Under the pieces are notes generated by a model that did no database searches, was not told where the DNA came from, and worked only from the letters and a program-made list of their open reading frames with translations. Of a stretch of 64,000 nt of DNA, positions 61,059 through 64,000 are shown piece after piece. Source of the DNA: Xylophilus sp. (GTDB lineage: Bacteria; Pseudomonadota; Gammaproteobacteria; Burkholderiales; Burkholderiaceae_C); contig WNDY01000002.1 of NCBI GenBank assembly GCA_009914555.1, positions 151,011-215,010 on the forward strand, written 5' to 3'. A program made the position numbers and the translations under genes. Position 1 is the first letter of the stretch. The number at the start of each line of letters is the position of its first letter.

Positions 61059-62043
61059 TGCATCCGCGCCGCCCGTACTGACGGCTTCGCTCTACCGCTT
61101 CGCCGCCCTGCCCGACTGCGCTGCGCTGCAGTCGCCGCTCCAGGCCTGCTGCGACGCCCACGGCGTGCGCGGCCTGCTGCTGGCGCCCGAGGGCATCAAC
61201 GGCACGATCGCGGGCACGCGGGCCGGCCTCCAGGCCGTGCTCGACCACCTGGGCCGCAGCGACCCTCGCCTGGCCGGCCTGCAGCCGCGCTGGGCCGCGG
61301 CGCCGCGCATGCCGTTCTACCGCATGCGGGTGCGCGTCAAGCGCGAGATCGTGACGCTCGGCGTGCCGGGCCTGGATGCGGCGGCCCACGCCGGCACCTA
61401 CGTCGCACCGCAGGACTGGAACGCGCTGATCGCCCAGCCCGGCATGGTGGTGATCGACACGCGCAACCGCTACGAGGTGGCGATCGGCAGCTTCGAGGGC
61501 GCGGTCGATCCGGGGACCGGCAGCTTCTCGGACTTTCCCGCCTGGCTCGACGCGCAGTCGCAGCCTGGGGGCCTGCTGGAAGGCAAACCGCGCGTGGCCA
61601 TGTTCTGCACCGGCGGCATCCGCTGCGAGAAATCGACCGCGCTGCTGCGCGTGCGCGGCTTCGGCGAGGTCTACCACCTGCAGGGCGGCATCCTGCACTA
61701 CCTGGAGACGGTGCCGGCGCCGGAGAGCCGCTGGCGGGGAGCCTGCTTCGTGTTCGACGAGCGGGTGTCAGTGGGCCACGGACTGCGGCCCGCCGGCCAC
61801 ACCCTGGGCCGAAACTGCCGCATGCCGCTGGGCGAGGCGGAGCGTGCCTCGCCGCTGTTCATGTCCGGCGTGAGCTGTCCCCACTGCCACGGCGGACTGA
61901 CCGAGGAACGCCGCCAGTCACTGGCCGAGCGCGAGCGGCAGACGGCGCTGGCCGAAAGATACGGGCGGGAGCATATCCTCGATGCCGGCAGGGCTGGGCC
62001 GGCTCCGGCCCATACTCTCCTTTCGACCAGCGCAGGGAGCTAA
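61051..62043 (+). CDS. trhO: tRNA uridine(34) hydroxylase TrhO (rhodanese-like, former UPF0176)
   Basis: 330 residues from TTG at 61051, overlapping argA by 8 bp; there is no ATG before the conserved N-terminal domain (LLLAPEGINGTIAGT). Rhodanese domain with active-site Cys186 in FCTGGIRCEKSTALL, followed by the C-terminal Cys-rich part (SCPHCHGGLTEERRQSLAER). TrhO hydroxylates U34 in some tRNAs, a step towards 5-methoxyuridine. The last about 25 residues, after AERYG, look unlike the family and lie over a possible dispersed-repeat copy; the stop overlaps that of dsbB. Confidence 0.87.
61967..62020. repeat. possible dispersed repeat copy at the trhO 3' end
   Basis: GGGAGCATATCCTC at one end and GGCCCATACTCTCC at the other flank the hairpin-forming GCCGG...CCGGC centre. 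The ends resemble other copies, but the AGCGC core is absent. It encodes the non-conserved TrhO tail. Confidence 0.3.
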
Positions 62044-62576
62044 GCAAAGGCCAGCCGTGCCACGCGGCCGCGCAGCGCCTGGGCCAGGCTGACCAGCGCG
62101 GCCAGCCCCAGGATCACGAAGCAGAGGAAGGACCAGTTGGCGATCGAGCCGCCGAGGAAGGTCCAGTCGACCTGGGTGCAGTCGCCGCTGCCGCGGAAGA
62201 TCATCGGGATCGCGCGCTGCAGCGGGAAGGATTCGATCATCCCGTAGAAGTCGCGCCCGCAGGTGGCGAATTCCGGCGGATTCCACTGCAGCCAGCTCTG
62301 GCGCGCCGCCACGAAGGCGCCGAAGGCGGCGAAGACCGCCACGAGAAGACTCGTGGCGACCTGGCCGGCGCGCCCGCGCAGCGCGGCGCCAATGCCGGCG
62401 AAGACAGCCACCGCGACCAGCGCATAGCGCTGCACGATGCACATCGGGCAGGGTTCGAGGCCCACCACGTGCTGCAGGTACAGCCCGAAGGCCAGCATCG
62501 CCACGCAGGCCAGGCTGACGAGGGAGAGGATGCGCCGGGGCGACTTAGCGAGAGGTCCGAACCATGCAGCGGGCAA
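62040..62576 (-). CDS. dsbB: disulfide bond formation protein DsbB
   Basis: 178 residues from TTG at 62576, chosen because GAAGGA lies 7 nt upstream and no ATG exists before the first helix. Four transmembrane segments; first periplasmic Cys pair CPMC (43, 46) in GLEPCPMCIVQRYAL, and second pair in FATCGRDFYG and GSGDCTQVDW. DsbB reoxidises DsbA and passes electrons to ubiquinone. The ribosome binding site overlaps the cysA stop codon (AAGGATAG). Confidence 0.9.
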   Translation of the reverse strand: MPAAWFGPLAKSPRRILSLVSLACVAMLAFGLYLQHVVGLEPCPMCIVQRYALVAVAVFAGIGAALRGRAGQVATSLLVAVFAAFGAFVAARQSWLQWNPPEFATCGRDFYGMIESFPLQRAIPMIFRGSGDCTQVDWTFLGGSIANWSFLCFVILGLAALVSLAQALRGRVARLAFA

Positions 62577-62580
62577 CTTT

Positions 62581-63669
62581 CTATCCTTCGACGAACACGC
62601 GGGCGCGCCGGGGTGTGAGCACCACCGTCTCGCCTTCGCGCAAACCAAGCTCCCGGAACTGCTGCGCAGGGATCTGCGCCTCGATCAGGTGCTCCTGGGC
62701 GGGATTGTCCGCCGGTTTGTCGCCGTTGACGGAAATAAGTTCCAGCCGCGCCACCGGGCCGACCACGATGGCCCGGCTCAGTGTGGTGACGATGCCCTCG
62801 GTGCCGGCAGCGTAGCGCCGCACGTCGAAGTCGTGGGGGCGCACGTAAGTGAGCGCCTTGGCGTCCTGCACCGCGCCGTGCTCGGGCGCGTCGATGCGGA
62901 TGCCCTCCACATGCACCGCGCCTTCGTGCGCGCGGCCGTGGAACAGGTTTACATCGCCGAGGAATCCGTAGACGAACGGGCTGGCCGGATGGTCCCAGAC
63001 GTCCTGCGGCGAGCCGACCTGCTCGATCTGGCCCTTGTTGATGACGACCACGCGGTCGGCCACCTCGAGCGCCTCCTCCTGGTCGTGCGTCACGAAGATG
63101 CTGGTCACATGCAGTTCGTCGTGCAGGCGGCGCAGCCAGCGGCGCAGTTCCTTGCGCACCTTGGCGTCGAGCGCGCCGAACGGCTCGTCGAGCAGCAGCA
63201 CCTTGGGCTCCACCGCCAGCGCACGGGCCAGGGCGATGCGCTGGCGCTGGCCACCCGACAGTTGCGCCGGGTAGCGGTCGGCCAGCCAGTCGAGCTGCAC
63301 GAGGTTGAGCAGTTCGTGCACCTTCTGCTTGATCCTGTCCTCGCTCGGGCGCACACCGCGCGGCCGCACCCGCAGGCCGAAGGCTACGTTCTCGAAGACG
63401 GTCATGTGGCGGAACAGCGCATAGTGCTGGAACACGAAGCCGACCTGGCGCTCGCGCACGTGCACGTCGGTCGTGTCCTCGCCCGAGAACAGGATGTTGC
63501 CGGTGTCGGCCGTCTCCAGGCCGGCGATGATGCGCAGCAGCGTGGTCTTGCCGCAGCCCGAGGGGCCGAGCAGCGCGACGAGTTCGCCCGAATCGACGTG
63601 CAGATTGACGTTGCGCAGCGCGTGAAAGTCGCCGAACTGCTTGCTGACGTTGCGGATCTCGATGCTCAT
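62581..63669 (-). CDS. cysA: sulfate/thiosulfate ABC transporter ATP-binding protein CysA
   Basis: 362 residues. Walker [13 protein letters not shown] (36-47), Q-loop [17 protein letters not shown], signature [15 protein letters not shown], Walker [13 protein letters not shown] and the H-loop THDQEEAL. The C-terminal TOBE-like domain is present ([10 protein letters not shown]). CysA drives sulfate import with permeases CysT/CysW and a periplasmic binding protein, usually encoded directly upstream. Here the IS3 element ends 15 bp upstream of its ATG, so no permease gene is visible on this side. Confidence 0.93.
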   Translation of the reverse strand: MSIEIRNVSKQFGDFHALRNVNLHVDSGELVALLGPSGCGKTTLLRIIAGLETADTGNILFSGEDTTDVHVRERQVGFVFQHYALFRHMTVFENVAFGLRVRPRGVRPSEDRIKQKVHELLNLVQLDWLADRYPAQLSGGQRQRIALARALAVEPKVLLLDEPFGALDAKVRKELRRWLRRLHDELHVTSIFVTHDQEEALEVADRVVVINKGQIEQVGSPQDVWDHPASPFVYGFLGDVNLFHGRAHEGAVHVEGIRIDAPEHGAVQDAKALTYVRPHDFDVRRYAAGTEGIVTTLSRAIVVGPVARLELISVNGDKPADNPAQEHLIEAQIPAQQFRELGLREGETVVLTPRRARVFVEG

Positions 63670-63684
63670 GGGATGGGTGCTTTC

Positions 63685-64000
63685 TGATCTTGCCCCTGAT
63701 TTACGGACACCTATCTAAGCGACGTTGGCCAGCTCGTACTGCTCTGGGCTGAGGTAGCCCAGGGTCGAGTGCAGCCGGATCCGATTGTAGTCAACCTCAA
63801 TGTAGTCAAACACATGAGCCTTGGCCTGCTCCCGTGTGGCGAGGTGTTCACCATGGATGGCCTCGACCTTCAGACTGTGGTTCCAACTCTCCATTGCTGC
63901 GTTGTCGTAGCAGTTGCCTCTGGCACTCATGCTGGCGATCAAAGCGTATTGCTCCAACAGGGCGCGGTGCTCGCGCGAGCAGTATTGGCTACCACGGTCA
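63685..64000. mobile_element. IS3-family insertion sequence, 3' end (continues outside window)
   Basis: The probable terminal inverted repeat begins at 63685 with TGATCTTGCCCCTGATTTAC; IS3-family ends start with TG. It is followed by the transposase 3' end 30 bp further in. The other end is outside the window, so target duplication cannot be checked. Confidence 0.75.
63715..64000 (-). CDS. IS3-family transposase OrfB, C-terminal part cut by window edge
   Basis: About 95 residues, entering from the right edge: [20 protein letters not shown], then [40 protein letters not shown] and [12 protein letters not shown] before the stop. These are the C-terminal rve/DDE integrase blocks of IS3 OrfB, including the last catalytic Glu in AAMESW. 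The frame is open to the window end with no internal start needed. No frameshift or stop in the visible part, so the element may be active. Confidence 0.92.
   Translation of the reverse strand, partial: DRGSQYCSREHRALLEQYALIASMSARGNCYDNAAMESWNHSLKVEAIHGEHLATREQAKAHVFDYIEVDYNRIRLHSTLGYLSPEQYELANVA

Overview
This is a 64 kb stretch of a very GC-rich bacterial chromosome, almost fully coding. Gene content and order (hemC-hemD-hemX-hemY, fabA-fabB, flhD-flhC, argA, cysM, a ubiH-family hydroxylase, nrdHIEF) point to Burkholderiales, most likely the Comamonadaceae (Variovorax/Xylophilus/Ramlibacter type). That placement is inference from family resemblance; there is no rRNA in the window. One RNA gene is visible, tRNA-Leu(CAA).

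Layout. 1-1.4 kb: cut-off start of an AraC-type regulator, then a translationally coupled stress-like operon (csbD-like, small hydrophilic protein, BON lipoprotein). 1.4-4 kb: SulP anion transporter and a two-domain sulfurtransferase. 4.2-7.6 kb: flagellar master regulators flhDC, a 490-bp gap, an atypical SDR, a decayed flgO-like gene and a lipoprotein. 7.6-13.8 kb: a YccS-type membrane protein and the class Ib ribonucleotide reductase cluster nrdHIEF, with two NrdR-box-like palindromes upstream. 14-23 kb: fabA-fabB, ppc, hemC-hemD-hemX-hemY. 23-29 kb: valS, galU, tusA-like, NUDIX, cysM, tRNA-Leu. 29-35 kb: ubiH-like, dsbC, DUF3429 protein, M61 peptidase, then a small membrane protein and a YihY protein. 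35-37.4 kb: large-subunit catalase. 37.5-40.7 kb: an operon of acyl-CoA dehydrogenase-like protein, PIG-L deacetylase, NodS-like methyltransferase and glycosyltransferase, with no known role. 41-52.6 kb: a compact glycogen/trehalose operon glgC-glgX-treZ-malQ/treY fusion-glgA, each gene overlapping the next by 4 bp. 52.4-54.9 kb: a divergent regulator/MFS pair in which both genes are broken. 55-59 kb: hrpA. 59-62 kb: a ribbon-helix-helix/PIN toxin-antitoxin pair, argA, trhO. 62-64 kb: dsbB, cysA, and the end of an IS3-family element 15 bp upstream of the cysA start.

How the genes work together. Several genes handle sulfur or thiols (SulP, sulfurtransferase, TusA, CysM, CysA, DsbC, DsbB, TrhO). 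The central 11.6-kb operon can make ADP-glucose and alpha-glucan, debranch it, and convert malto-oligosaccharides to trehalose (TreY then TreZ), recycling short glucans by MalQ; no branching enzyme is present here.

Not explained by genes: a family of roughly 50-65 bp, relatively AT-rich, imperfectly palindromic repeats, with GTATA-like ends and an inner AGCGC...GCGCT core. Copies sit in four intergenic gaps, across the 3' end of yccS, and apparently inside the reading frames of hrpA, the acyl-CoA dehydrogenase-like gene, trhO and possibly treZ.
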